From the NCBI GenBank assembly GCA_947650365.1, contig OX393551.1, positions 61,621,173-61,685,172 of the forward strand: DNA of 64,000 nucleotides, in the 5' to 3' direction. This stretch comes from Chamaelirium japonicum (taxonomy: Eukaryota; Streptophyta; Magnoliopsida; Liliales; Melanthiaceae). The notes under the pieces are model-generated. The model was not told the DNA's origin. It did no database searches and was given only the letters and a program-made list of their open reading frames with translations. Made by a program: the position numbers and the translations under genes. Positions within the stretch are counted from its first letter, which is position 1. Every line of letters begins with the position of its first letter. Positions 25,137 to 37,308 of the stretch are shown here, piece after piece.

Positions 25137-25986
25137 AGAATGGATCGTACGAATGAATCAGAATGGATCGTACGAATGAATTAGAATGAATCATACGAAT
25201 GAATTAGAATGGATACATTCGAACGAATGAATTAGAATAGATCGTAGGAATGAATTAGAATGGATCATACGAATGAATTAGAATTGATCGTGCGAATGAA
25301 TTAGAATGGATTGTACGAATGAATTAGAATGGATACATTCGTGCGAATGAAGTAGAATGGATCGTACGAATGAATTAGAATGGATCGTAGGAATGATGTA
25401 GAATGGATCGTACGAATTAATTAGAATGGATCGTACGAATGAATTAGAATGGATCGTACGAATGAATTAGAATGGATACATTCGTGCGAATGAAGTAGAA
25501 TGGATCGAACGAATGAATTAGAATAGATTGTAGGAATGAACTAGAATGGATCATACGAATGAATTAGAATTGATCGTGCGAATGAATTAGAATGGATTGC
25601 ATGAATGAATTAGAATGGATACATTCGTACGAATAAAGTAGAATGGATCGTACGAATGAATTAGAATGGATCGTACGAATGAATTAGAATGAATCGTACG
25701 AATGAATTAGAATGGATACATTCGAACGAATAAATTAGAATAGATCGTAGGAATGAATTAGAATGGATCATACGAATGAATTATAATTGATCGTGCGAAT
25801 GAATTAGAATGGATTGTACGAATGAATTAGAATGGATACATTCATGCGAATGAAGTAGAATGGATCGTACGAATGAATTAGAATGGATCGTACGAATGAA
25901 TTAGAATGAATCGTACGAATGAATTAGAATGGATACATTCGAACGAATGAATTAGAATAGATCGTAGGAATGAATTAGAATGGATC
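25137..25986 (+). repeat. Orientation block 9 (plus)
   Basis: This is the copy of block 3 with the same irregular gaatgatgtag and gaactag monomers. It is about 20 bp shorter because of monomer-number differences. It ends at ggatc/acgaatgtatcc. Confidence 0.87.
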
Positions 25987-26888
25987 ACGAATGTATCCAT
26001 TCTAATTCTTTCGTACCATCCATTCTACTTCATTCGCACGAATGTATCCATTCTAATTCATTCGTACAATCCTTTCTAATTCATTCGCACAATCAATTCT
26101 AATTCATTCGTATGATCCATTCTAATTCATTCCTACGATCTATTCTAATTCATTCGTTCGAATGTTTCCATTCTAAATCATTCGTATGATTCATTCTAAT
26201 TCATTCGTACGATCCGATCTGATTCATTCGTACGATCCATTCTAATTTATTCGTACGATCCATTCTACTTCATTCGCACGAATGGATCCATTCTAATTCA
26301 TTCGTACAATCCATTCTAATTCATTCGTACGATTCATTCTAATTCATTCCTACGATCTATTCTAATTCATTCGTTCGAATGTTTCCATTCTAATTCATTC
26401 GTACGATTCATTCTAATTCATTCGTACGATCCATTCTAATTCATTCGTACGATCCATTCTACTTCATTCGCACGAATGTATCCATTCAAATTCATTCGTA
26501 CGATCCATTCTACTTCATTCGAACGAATGTATCCATTCTAATTCATTCGTACAATCCATTCTAATTCATTCGCACGATCAATTCTAATTCATTCGTATGA
26601 TCCATTCTAATTCATGCCGATCCATTGCATTCTAATTCATTCATACAATCCATTCTAATTCATTCGCACGATCAATTCTAATTCATTCGTATGATCCATT
26701 CTAATTCATTCCTACGATCTATTCTAATTCATTCGTTCGAATGTATTCCTTCTAATTCATTCGTACGATCCATTCTAATTCATTCGTACGATCCATTCTA
26801 CTTCATTCGCACGAATCACACGATCATTTCTAATTCATTCGTATGATCCATTCTAATTCATTCCTACGATCTATTCTAATTCATTCGT
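25987..26888 (-). repeat. Orientation block 10 (minus)
   Basis: This is the copy of block 4, with the same gatccgatctgattc stretch and the gccgatccattgcattc fusion at 26616-26632 (offset 9,935 bp). It ends at the perfect hairpin centred on 26888/26889. Confidence 0.87.
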
Positions 26889-26958
26889 TCGAATGAATTA
26901 GAATAGATCGTAGGAATGAATTAGAATGGATCATACGAATGAATTAGAAATGATCGTG
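26819..26958. repeat. Perfect 140-bp fold-back palindrome (69-bp arms, 2-nt loop)
   Basis: Left arm 26819-26887 is the exact reverse complement of right arm 26890-26958; the loop is tt at 26888-26889. Base-by-base comparison found no mismatch. It spans about three monomers on each side and is the cleanest inversion centre in the window. Confidence 0.93.
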
Positions 26959-27726
26959 CGAATGAATTAGAATGGATTGTACGAATGAATTAGAATGGAT
27001 ACATTCGTGCGAATGAAGTAGAATGGATCGTACGAATGAATTAGAATGGATCGTACGAATGAATTAGAATGAATCGTACGAATGAATTAGAATGGATACA
27101 TTTGAATGAATGAATTAGAATAGATCGTAGGAATGAATTAGAATGGATCATACGAATGAATTAGAATTGATCGTGCGAATGAATTAGAATGGATTGTACG
27201 AATGAATTAGAATGGATACATTCGTGCGAATGAAGTAGAATGGATCGTACGAATGAATTAGAATGGATCGTACGAATGAATTAGAATGAATCGTACGAAT
27301 GAATTAGAATGGATACATTCGAACGAATAAATTAGAATAGATCATAGGAATGAATTAGAATGGATCATACGAATGAATTAGAATTGATCGTGCGAATGAA
27401 TTAGAATGGATTGTACGAATGAATTAGAATGGATACATTCATGCGAATGAAGTAGAATGGATCGTACGAATGATGTAGAATGGATCGTACGAATGAACCA
27501 GAATGGATCGTACGAATGAATTAGAATGAATCGTACGAATGAATTAGAATGGAAACATTCAAACGAATGAATTAGAATAGATCGTAGGAATGAATTAGAA
27601 TTGATACATTCGTGTGAATGAATTAGAATGGATCATATGAATGAATTACAATGGATCGTATGAATGAATTAGAATGGATCGTACGAATGAATTAGAATGG
27701 ATCGTGCTAATGAAGTAGAATGGATC
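26889..27726 (+). repeat. Orientation block 11 (plus)
   Basis: The first part copies 16955 onward at +9,935. Later monomers are degraded (gaattacaatgg, gtgctaatgaag). It ends at gaatggatcg/attctaattc, an imperfect fold-back. Confidence 0.86.
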
Positions 27727-27996
27727 GATTCTAATTCATTTGCACGATCCATTCTAATTCATTCGTACGATCCATTCTACTTCATTCTTACGATCCATTC
27801 TACTTCATTCGCACGAATGTATCCATTCTAATTCATTCGTACAATCCATTCTAATTCATTCGCACGATCAATTCTAATTCATTCGTATGATCCATTCTAA
27901 TTCATTCCTACGATCTATTCTAATTCATTCGCACGAATGTATCCATTCTAATTCATTCGTACAATCCATTCTAATTCATTCGCACGATCAATTGGA
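27727..27996 (-). repeat. Orientation block 12 (minus, 270 bp)
   Basis: This short inverted block begins with the rare monomer tcatttgcacgatcc and has cattcttacgatcc. The same left junction and first monomers recur at 29770 (offset 2,043 bp). The right junction is caattgga/agaatgg, a further variant of the 15150 and 25136 type. Confidence 0.86.
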
Positions 27997-29769
27997 AGAA
28001 TGGATCGTATGAATGAATCAGAATGGATCGTACGAATGAATTAGAATGGATCGTACGAATGAATTAGAATGAATCGTACGAATGAATTAGAATGGATACA
28101 TTCGAACGAATAAATTAGAATAGATCATAGGAATGAATTAGAATGGATCATACGAATGAATTAGAATTGATCGTGCGAATGAATTAGAATGGATTGTACG
28201 AATGAATTAGAATGGATACATTCGTGCGAATAAAGTAGAATGTATCGTACGAATGAATTAGAATGGATCGACGAATGAATTAGAATTGATCGTGCGAATG
28301 AATTAGAATGGATTGTACGAATGAATTAGAATGGATACATTCGTGCGAATGATGTAGAATGGATCGTACGAATGAATCAGAATGGATCGTACGAATGAAT
28401 TAGAATGAATCATACGAATGAATTAGAATGGATACATTCGAACGAGTGAATTAGAATAGATCGTAGGAATGAATTAGAATGGATCATACGAATGAATTAG
28501 AATTGATCTTGCGAATGAATTAGAATGGATTGTACGAATGAATTAGAATGGATACATTCGTGCGAATGAAGTAGAATGGATCGTACGAATGATTTAGAAT
28601 GGATCGTACGAATGAATTAGAATGGATACATTCGAACTAATGAATTAGAATAGATCGTAGGAATGAATTAGAATGGATCATACGAATGAATTAGAATTGA
28701 TCGTGCGAATGAATTAGAATGGATTGTACGAAGGAATTAGAATGGATACATTCGTACGAATGAAGTAGAATGGATCATACGAATGAATTAGAATGGATCG
28801 TACGAATGAATTAGAATGGATACATTCGAACGAATGAATTAGAATAGATCGTAGGAATGAATTAGAATGGATCATACGAATGAATTAGAATTGATCGTGC
28901 GAATGAATTAGAATGGATACATTCGTGCGAATGAATTAGAATTGATCGTGCGAATGAATTAGAATGGATTGTACGAATGAATTAGAATGGATACATTCGT
29001 GCGAATGAATTAGAATGGATTGTACGAATGAATTAGAATGGATACATTCGTGCGAATGAAGTAGAATGGATCGTACGAATGAATTAGAATGGATCGTACG
29101 AATGAATTAGAATGAATCGTACGAATGAATTAGAATGGATACATTCGAATGAATAAATTAGAATAGATCGTAGGAATGAATTAGAATGGATCATACGAAT
29201 GAATTAGAATTGATCATGCGAATGAATTAGAAAGGATTGTACGAATGAATTAGAATGGATACATTCGTGCGAATGAAGTAGAATGGATCGTACGAATGAA
29301 TTAGAATGGATCGTACGAATGAATTAGAATGAATCGTACGAATGAATTAGAATGGATACATTCAAACGAATAAATTAGAATAGATCATAGGAATGAATTA
29401 GAATGGATCATACGAATGAATTAGAATTGATCGTGCGAATGAATTAAAATGGATTGTACGAATGAATTAGAATGGATATATTCATGTGAATGAAGTAGAA
29501 TGGATCGTACGAATGATGTAGAATGGATCGTACGAATGAATCAGAATGGATCGTACGAATGAATTAGAATGAATCGTACGAATGAATTAGAAGGGAAACA
29601 TTCGAACGAATGAATTAGAATAGATCGTAGGAATGAATTAGAATTGATACATTCGTGTGAATGAATTAGAATGGATCATATGAATGAATTACAATGGATC
29701 GTATGAATGAATTAGAATGGATCGTACGAATGATTTAGAATGGATCGTGCTAATGAAGTAGAAGGGATC
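27997..29769 (+). repeat. Orientation block 13 (plus)
   Basis: This is paralogous to about 18.0-19.3 kb: shared gatcttgcg, gaactaatgaattag and cgaaggaattag variants appear in the same order. The LINE is absent here. It ends with the same degraded monomers as block 11 and the same inversion junction. Confidence 0.87.
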
Positions 29770-31756
29770 GATTCTAATTCATTTGCACGATCCATTCTAA
29801 TTCATTCGTACGATCCATTCTACTTCATTCTTACGATCCATTCTACTTGATTCGCACGAATGTATCCATTCTAATTCATTCGTACAATCCATTCTAATTC
29901 ATTCGCACGATCAATTCTAATTCATTCGTATGATCCATTCTAATTCATTCCTACGATCTATTCTAATTCATTCGTTCGAATGTATCCATTCTAATTCATT
30001 CGTACGATTCATTCTAATTCATTCGTACGATCCATTCTAATTCATTCGTACGATTCATTCTAATTCATTCGTACGATCCATTCTAATTCATTCGTACGAT
30101 CCATTCTACTTCATTCGCATGAATGTATCCATTCTAATTCATTCGTACAATCCATTCTAATTCATTCGCACGATCAATTCTAATTCATTCATATGATCCA
30201 TTCTAATTCATTCCTATGATCTATTCTAATTTATTCGTTCGAATGTATCCATTCTAATTTATTCGTACGATTCATTCTAATTCATTCGTACGATCCATTC
30301 TAATTCATTCATACGATCCATTCTACTTCATTCGCACGAATGTATCCATTCTAATTCATTCGTACAATCCATTCTAATTCATTCGCACGATCAATTCTAA
30401 TTCATTCGTATGATCCATTCTAATTCATTCCTACGATCTATTCTAATTCATTCGTTCGAATGTATCCATTCTAATTCATTCGTACGATTCATTCTAATTC
30501 ATTCGTACGATCCATTCTAATTCATTCGTACGATCCATTCTACTTAATTCGCACGAATGTATCCATTCTAATTCATTCGTACAATCCATTCTAATTCATT
30601 CGCACGATCAATTCTAATTCATTCGTATGATCCATTCTAATTCATTCCTACTATCTATTCTAATTTATTCGTTCGAATGTATCCATTCTAATTCATTCGT
30701 ACGATTCATTCTAATTCATTCGTACGATCCATTCTAATTCATTCGCACGATCCATTCTACTTCATTCACACGAATGTATCCATTCTAATTCATTCGTACA
30801 ATCCATTCTAATTCATTCGCACGATCAATTCTAATTCATTCATATGATCCATTCTAATTCATTCGTACGATCCATTCTAATTCATTCGTACGATCCATTC
30901 TACTTTATTCGCACGAATGTATCCATTCTAATTCATTCGTACAATCCATTCTAATTCATTCGCACGATCAATTCTAATTCATTCGTATGATCCATTCTAA
31001 TTCATTCCTACAATCTATTCTAATTTATTCGTTCGAATGTATCCATTCTAATTCATTCGTACGATTCATTCTAATTCATTCGTAAGATCCATTCTAATTC
31101 ATTCGCAAATTCATTTGTACGATCCATTCAAATTCATTCGTACGATCCATTCAAATTCATTCCTACGATCTATTCTAATTCATTCGTTCGAATGTATCTA
31201 TTCTAATTCATTCGTACGATTCATTCTAATTCATTCGTACGATCCGTTCTAATTCATTCGTACGATCCATTCTACTTCATTCGCACGAATGTATCCATTC
31301 TAATTCATTCGTACAATCCATTCTAATTCATTCGCACGATCAATTCTAATACATTCGTATGATCCATTCTAATTCATTCCTACGATCTATTCTAATTCAT
31401 TCGTTCGAATGTATCCATTCTAATTCATTCGTACGATCCATTCTAATTCATTCGTACGATCCATTCTACTTCATTCGCACGAATGTATCCATTCTAATTC
31501 ATTCGTACAATCCATTCTAATTCATTCGCACGATCAATTCTAATTCATTCGTATGATCCATTCTAATTCATTCCTACGATCTACTCTAATTCATTCGTAC
31601 AATCCATTCTAATTCATTCGTATGATCCATTCTAATCCATTCGTACGAATGTATCCATTCTAATTCATTCGTACGATTCATTCTAATTCATTCGTACGAT
31701 CCATTATAATTCATTCGTACGATCCATTCTACTTCATTCGCACGTATGTATCCATT
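29770..31756 (-). repeat. Orientation block 14 (minus)
   Basis: This block is mostly regular HORs in inverse orientation. There is an irregular spot at about 31.09-31.16 kb, where a monomer is truncated (cgcaaattcatttg) and two neighbours share cattcaaattc. It ends at gtatccattcg/tgcgaatg, so the dyad of a 28-mer forms the turn. Confidence 0.87.
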
Positions 31757-32212
31757 CGTGCGAATGAATTAGAATGGATTGTACGAATGAATTAGAATGG
31801 ATACATTCGAACGAATGAATTCGAATTGATCGTACGAATGAATTAGAATGGATACATTCGTGCGAATGAAGTAGAATGGATCGTACGAATGAATTAGAAT
31901 GGATCGTACGAATGAATTAGAATGGATCGTACGAATGAATTAGAATGAATCGTACGAATGAATTAGAATGGATACATTCGAACGAATGAATTAGAATAGA
32001 TCGTAGGAATGAATTAGAATGGATCATACGAATGAATTAGAATTGATCGTGCGAATGAATTAGAATGGATTGTACGAATGAATTAGAATGGATACATTCG
32101 TGTGAATGAAGTAGAATGGATCGTACGAATGAATTAGAATGGATCGTACGAATGAATTAGAATGAATCGTACGAATGAATTAGAATGGATCGTACGAATG
32201 AATTAGAATGGA
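31757..32212 (+). repeat. Orientation block 15 (plus, 456 bp)
   Basis: About two HORs are in plus orientation, including a cattcgaacgaatgaattcg variant. It ends exactly at the 14-bp palindrome gaatggatccattc (32206-32219). Confidence 0.87.
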
Positions 32213-32219
32213 TCCATTC
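32206..32219. repeat. Perfect 14-bp palindrome at an inversion turn
   Basis: gaatggatccattc is self-complementary and has no spacer. The plus gaatgg head meets its own reverse complement at the centre of GGATCC. Confidence 0.88.
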
Positions 32220-33380
32220 TTATTCATTCGTACAATCCATTCTAATTCATTCTACTTCATTCTACATCATTCGCACGAATGTATCCATTCTAATTCATTC
32301 GTACAATCCATTCTAATTCATTCGCACGATCAATTCTAATTCATTCGCACGATCAATTCTAATTCATTCGTATGATCCATTCTAATTCATTCCTACGATC
32401 TATTCTAATTCATTCGTTCGAATGTATCCATTCTAATTCATTCGTACGATTCATTCTAATTCATTCGTACGATCCATTCTAATTCATTCGTACGATCCAT
32501 TCTAATTCATTCGTACGATCCATTCTACTTCATTCGCACTAATGTATCCATTCTAATTCATTCGTACGATCAATTCTTATTCATTCGTTCGAATGTATCC
32601 ATTCTAATTCATTCGTACAATCCATTCTAATTCATTCGCACGATCAATTCTAATTCATTCGTATGATCCATTCTAATTCATTCCTACGATCTATTCTAAT
32701 TCATTCGTTCGAATGTATCCATTCTAATTTATTCGTACGATTCATTCTAATTCATTCGTACGATCCATTCTAATTCATTCGTACGATCCATTCTACTTCA
32801 TTCGCACGAATGTATCAATTCTAATTCATTCGTACAATCCATTCTAATTCATTCGCACGATCAATTCTAATTCATTCGTATGATCCATTCTAATTCATTC
32901 GTACGATTCATTCTAATTCATTCGTACGATCCATTCTAATTCATTCGTACGATCCATTCTACTTCATTCGCACGAATGTATCCATTCTAATTCATTCGTG
33001 CAATCCATTCTAATTCATTCGCACGATCATTTCTAATTCATTCGTATGATCCATTCTAATTCATTCCTACGATCTATTCTAATTCATTCGTTCGAATGTA
33101 TCCATTCTAATTCATTCGTACAATTCATTCTAATTCATTCGTACGATCCATTCTAATTCATTCGTACGATCCATTCTACATCATTCGTATGATCCATTCT
33201 AATTCATTCCTACGATCCATTCTAATTCATTCGTACGATTCATTCTAATTCATTCGTACGATCCATTCTAATTCATTCGTACGATCCATTCTACTTCATT
33301 CACACGAATGTATCCACTCTAATTCCTTCGTACAATCCATTCTAATTCATTCGCACGATCAATTCTAATTCATTCGTATG
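32213..33380 (-). repeat. Orientation block 16 (minus)
   Basis: This inverted block starts with a short jumble (cattctacttcattctacatcattcgc) before regular units. It ends abruptly at cattcgtatg/tggatacattc without an obvious palindrome. Confidence 0.86.
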
Positions 33381-34718
33381 TGGATACATTCGAACGAATG
33401 AATTAGAATAGATCGTAGGAATGAATTAGAATGGATCATACGAATGAATTAGAGTTGATCGTGCGAATAAATTAGAATGGATTGTACGAATGAATTAGAA
33501 TGGATCGTACGAATGAATTAGAATGGATCGTACGAATGAAGTAGAATGAATCGTACGAATGAATTAGAATGTATACATTCGAACGAATGAATTAGAATAG
33601 ATCGTAGGAATGAATTAGAATGGATCATACGAATGAATTAGAATTAATCGTGCGAATGAATTAGAATGGATTGTACGAATGAATTAGAATGGATACATTC
33701 GTGCGAATGAAGTAGAATGGATCGTACGAATGAATTAGAATGGATCGTACGAATGAATTAGAATGGATCATATGAATGAATTAGAATTGATCGTGCGAAT
33801 GAATTAGAATGGATTGTACGAATGAATTAGAATGGATACATTCGTGTGAATGAAGTAGAATGGATCGTGCGAATGAATTAGAATGGATCGTACGAATGAA
33901 TTAGAATGAATCGTACGAATGAATTAGAATGGATACATTCGAATGAATAAATTAGAATAGATCGTAGGAATGAATTAGAATGGATCATACGAATGAATTA
34001 GAATTGATCGTGCGAATGAATTAGAATGGATTGTACGAATGAATTAGAATGGATACATTCGTGCGAATTAAGTAGAATGGATCGTACGAATGAATTAGAA
34101 TGGATCGTACGAATGAATTAGAATGAATCGTACGAATGAATTAGAATTGATCGTGCGAATGAATTAGAATAGATTGTACGAATGAATTAGAATGGATACA
34201 TTCGTGTGAATGAAGTAGAATGGATCGTGCGAATGAATTAGAATGGATCGTACGAATGAATTAGAATGAATCGTACGAATGAATTAGAATGGATACATTC
34301 GAACGAATAAATTAGAATAGATCGTAGGAATGAATTAGAATGGATCATACGAATGAATTAGAATTGATCGTGCGAATGAATTAGAATGGATTGTACGAAT
34401 GAATTAGAATGGATACATTCGTGCGAATTAAGTAGAATGGATCGTACGAATGAATTAGAATGGATCGTACGAATGAATTAGAATGAATCGTACGAATGAA
34501 TTAGAATGGATACATTCGAACGAATGAATTAGAATAGATCGTAGGAATGAATTAGAATGGATCATACGAATGAATTAGAATTGATCGTGCGAATGAATTA
34601 GAATGGATTGTACGAATGAATTAGAATGGATACATTCGTGCGAATGAAGTAGAATGGATCGTATGAATGAATTAGAATGGATCGTACGAATGAATTAGAA
34701 TGGATCGTACGAATGGAT
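33381..34718 (+). repeat. Orientation block 17 (plus)
   Basis: This block holds about six HORs, two of them a local tandem pair sharing the gaattaagtag H variant (around 34067 and 34427, 360 bp apart) and cgtgtgaatgaag. It ends at gaatggat/ctattctaattc. Confidence 0.87.
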
Positions 34719-37308
34719 CTATTCTAATTCATTCGTACGATTCATTCTAATTCATTCGTACGATCCATTCTAATTCATTCGTACGATCCATTCTACTTCA
34801 TTCGCACGAATGTATCCATTCTAATTCATTCGTACAATCCATTCTAATTCATTCGCATGATCAATTCTAATTCATTCGTATGATCCATTCTAATTCATTC
34901 CTACGATCTATTCTAATTCATTCATTCGAATGTATCCATTCTAATTCATTCGTACGATTCATTCTAATTCATTCGTACGATCCATTCTAATTCATTCGTA
35001 CGATCCATTCTACTTCATTCGCACGAATGTATCCATTCTAATTCATTCGTACAATCCATTCTAATTCATTCGCACGAATGTATCCATTCTAATTCATTCG
35101 TACAATCCATTCTAATTCATTCGCACGATCAATTCTAATTCATTCGCACGAATGTATCCATTCTAATTCATTCGCACGATCAATTCTAATTCATTCATAT
35201 GATCCATTCTAATTCATTCCTATGATCTATTCTAATTCATTCGTTCGAATGTATCCATTTTAATTCATTCGTACGATCCATTCTAATTCATTCGTATGAT
35301 CCATTCTACTTCATTCGCACGAATGTATCCATTCTAATTCCTTCGTACAATCCATTCTAATTCATTCGCACGATCAATTCTAATTCATTCGTATGATCCA
35401 TTATAATTCATTCCTACGATCTATTCTAATTCATTAGTTCGAATGTATCCATTCTAATTCAGTCGTACGATTCATTCTAATTCATTCGTACGATCCATTC
35501 TAAATCATTCGTACGATCCATTCTACTTCATTCGCACGAATGTATCCATTCTAATTCATTCGTACAATCCATTCTAATTCATTCGCAAGATCAATTCTAA
35601 TTCATTCGTATGATCCATTCTAATTCATTCCTACGATCTATTCTAATTCATTCGTTCGAATGTATCCATTCTAATTCATTCGTACGATTCATTCTAATTC
35701 ATTCGTACGATCCATTCTGATTCATTCGTACGATCCATTCTACATCATTCGCACGAATGTATCCATTCTAATTCATTCGTACAATCCATTCTAATTCATT
35801 CGCACGATCAATTCTAATTCATTCGTATGATCCATTCTAATTCATTCCTACGATCTATTCTAATTCATTTGTTTGAATGTATCCATTCTAATTGATTCGC
35901 ACGATCAATTCTAATTCATTCGTATGATCCATTCTAATTTATTCCTACGATCTATTCTAATTCATTCGTTCGAATGTATCCATTCTAATTCATTCGTATG
36001 ATTCATTCTAATTTATTCGCACGATCAATTCTAATTCATTCGTACGATCCATTCTAATTCTTTCGTACGATCAATTCTACTTCATTCGTACGATCCATTC
36101 TAATTCATTCGTACGATCCATTCTACTTCATTCGCACGAATGTATCCATTCTAATTCATTCGTACAATCCATTCTAATTCATTCGCACGATCAATTCTAA
36201 TTCATTCGTATGATCCATTCTAATTCATTCCTACGATCTATTCTAATTCATTCGTTCGAATGTATCCATTCTAATTCATTCGTACGATCCATTCTAATTC
36301 ATTCATACGATCCATTCTACTTCATTCGCACGAATGTATCCATTCTAATTCATTCGTACAATCCATTCTAATTCATTCGCACGATCAATTCTAATTCATT
36401 CGTATGATCCATTCTAATTCATTCCTACGATCTATTCTAATTTATTCGTTCGAATGTATCCATTCTAATTCATTCGTACGATTCATTCTAATTCATTCGT
36501 ACGATCCATTCTAATTCATTCGTACGATCCATTCTACTTCATTCGCACGAATGTATCCATTCTAATTCATTCGTACAATCCATTCTAATTCATTCGCACG
36601 ATCAATTCTAATTCATTCATATGATCCATTCTAATTCATTCCTACGATCTATTCTAATTCATTCGTTCGAATGTATCCATTCTAATTCATTCGTACGATT
36701 CATTCTAATTCATTCGTACGATCCATTCTAATTCATTCGTACGATCCATTCTACTTCATTCGCACGAATGTATCCATTCTAATTCATTCGTACAATCCAT
36801 TCTAATTCATTCGCACGATCAATTCTAATTCATTCGTATGATCCATTCTAATTCATTCGTACGATCTATTCTAATTCATTCGCACGATCCATTCTACTTC
36901 ATTCGCACGAATGTATCCATTCTAATTCATTCGTACAATCCATTCTAATTCATTCGCACGATCAATTCTAATTCATTCGTATGATCCATTCTAATTCATT
37001 CCTACGATCTATTCTAATTTATTCGTTCGAATGTATCCATTCTAATTCATTCGTACGATCCATTCTAATTCATTCGTACGATCCATTCTACTTCATTCGT
37101 ACGATCCATTCTACTTCATTCGCACGAATGTATCCATTCTAATTTATTCGTACGATCCATTCTACTTCATTCGCACGAATGTATCCATTCGATTCATTCT
37201 AATTCATTCGTACGATCCATTCTAATTCATTCGTACGATCCATTCTACTTCATTCGCACGAATGTATCCATTCTAATTCATTCGTACAATCCATTCTAAT
37301 TCATTCGC
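34719..37308 (-). repeat. Orientation block 18 (minus)
   Basis: This inverted block is mostly regular HORs, with local duplications around 35.07-35.17 kb and 35.88-36.06 kb. Its right junction attcgc/aattagaatgaatcg is identical to that at 59473. Confidence 0.88.
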
